Of a stretch of DNA of 5,625 nt, positions 5,520 through 5,625 are shown piece after piece. The DNA comes from UBA4207 sp964352405 (GTDB lineage: Bacteria > Bdellovibrionota > Bacteriovoracia > Bacteriovoracales > Bacteriovoracaceae). A program made the position numbers and the translations under genes. The notes beneath the pieces were generated by a model. That model did no database searches, was not told the DNA's origin, and saw only the letters and a list, made by a program, of their open reading frames with translations. The DNA is taken from contig CAYGRY010000112.1 in NCBI GenBank assembly GCA_964352405.1, positions 1-5,625 of the forward strand. Reading direction: 5' to 3'. Position 1 is the first letter of the stretch; each line of letters opens with the position of its first letter.

Positions 5520-5548
5520 GTTATAAACGATTTAGATCATGGCAGCAA
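5520..5548 (-). promoter_or_regulatory. Candidate promoter for the DUF420-like/BolA/Grx operon
   Basis: On the minus strand a -35-like TTGCTG (5548-5543, 3 of 6) is followed after 17 bp by TATAAC (5525-5520, 5 of 6). This predicts a start near 5513 and a leader of about 33 bases that contains the AGAGG ribosome site. It lies in the 96-bp gap between this operon and the divergent gene at the right edge. No operator repeat is seen. Confidence 0.4.
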
Positions 5549-5576
5549 TCTGTTTAGGTATGTTATAAGGAAATCT

Positions 5577-5625
5577 ATGGCAAGCGGCGAGAGTTTAGTC
5601 AGAAGGGACTTTATTGATATTGAAA
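5577..5625 (+). CDS. Start of an unidentified gene, cut by the window edge
   Basis: An ATG preceded by AAGGA (5567-5571), with five bases between, opens a frame reading MASGESLVRRDFIDIE up to the end of the window. It has no signal peptide. Sixteen residues are too few to name a family. It is divergent from the BolA/Grx operon and shares its 96-bp intergenic region; no clear plus-strand promoter is seen there. Confidence 0.6.
   Translation, partial: MASGESLVRRDFIDIE

Overview
The window (5,625 bp, AT-leaning) looks like an ordinary stretch of chromosome from a free-living Gram-negative bacterium. Evidence includes Sec signal peptides, a lipobox, a monothiol glutaredoxin/BolA pair and a pseudopilin-like protein. 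The small secreted proteins, and a C-terminal CFI-box-like anchor with the variant box CYILSAGFG, remind me of Bdellovibrio-type predators (Bdellovibrionota). That placement is inference from style, not from a marker gene. I see no tRNA, rRNA, CRISPR array, insertion sequence or phage gene.

Left part (1-1412, minus strand). A short lipoprotein with a rhodanese-like fold is followed, with a 4-bp ATGA overlap, by a PLP class IV aminotransferase (D-alanine / branched-chain type). The rhodanese frame is clean over 162 codons except for one TAA at codon 39, and its active-site cysteine position is aspartate. It is therefore either a very recent pseudogene or a sequence error, in a family member that was probably already non-catalytic.

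Middle part (1413-4204, plus strand). A divergent intergenic region carries a good sigma-70-like promoter whose predicted start falls on the ATG of the next gene, suggesting a leaderless mRNA. That gene encodes a secreted, C-terminally anchored 427-aa protein. A small two-cysteine secreted protein follows, its ribosome-binding site lying in a potential hairpin, and then a strong intrinsic terminator. About 400 bp without an intact gene follow. The end of this gap contains a short open fragment whose last residues resemble the end of the small secreted protein, possibly a decayed paralogue. Next comes a 179-aa membrane-anchored protein with a GspG-like C-terminal motif (DPWGRPYQ ... DDI) but no prepilin cleavage motif.

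Right part (4205-5576, minus strand). A compact, apparently translationally coupled operon runs from a four-helix membrane protein (DUF420-like) through a BolA-family protein to a CGFS monothiol glutaredoxin. It ends in a strong terminator. BolA and Grx4-type proteins are known to form [2Fe-2S]-bridged complexes, so this is most likely an iron-sulfur handling operon, and the membrane partner hints at a link to respiratory or haem-enzyme assembly. Beyond the terminator lies a glycine-rich C-terminal coding remnant with a one-base frame break. The extreme right end holds the first 16 codons of a divergent gene with a clear ribosome-binding site.

Nothing here clearly amounts to a new multi-gene system. 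The most checkable oddities are the interrupted Cys-to-Asp rhodanese lipoprotein, the leaderless promoter, the variant CFI-box anchor and the pseudopilin-like protein lacking a processing site.
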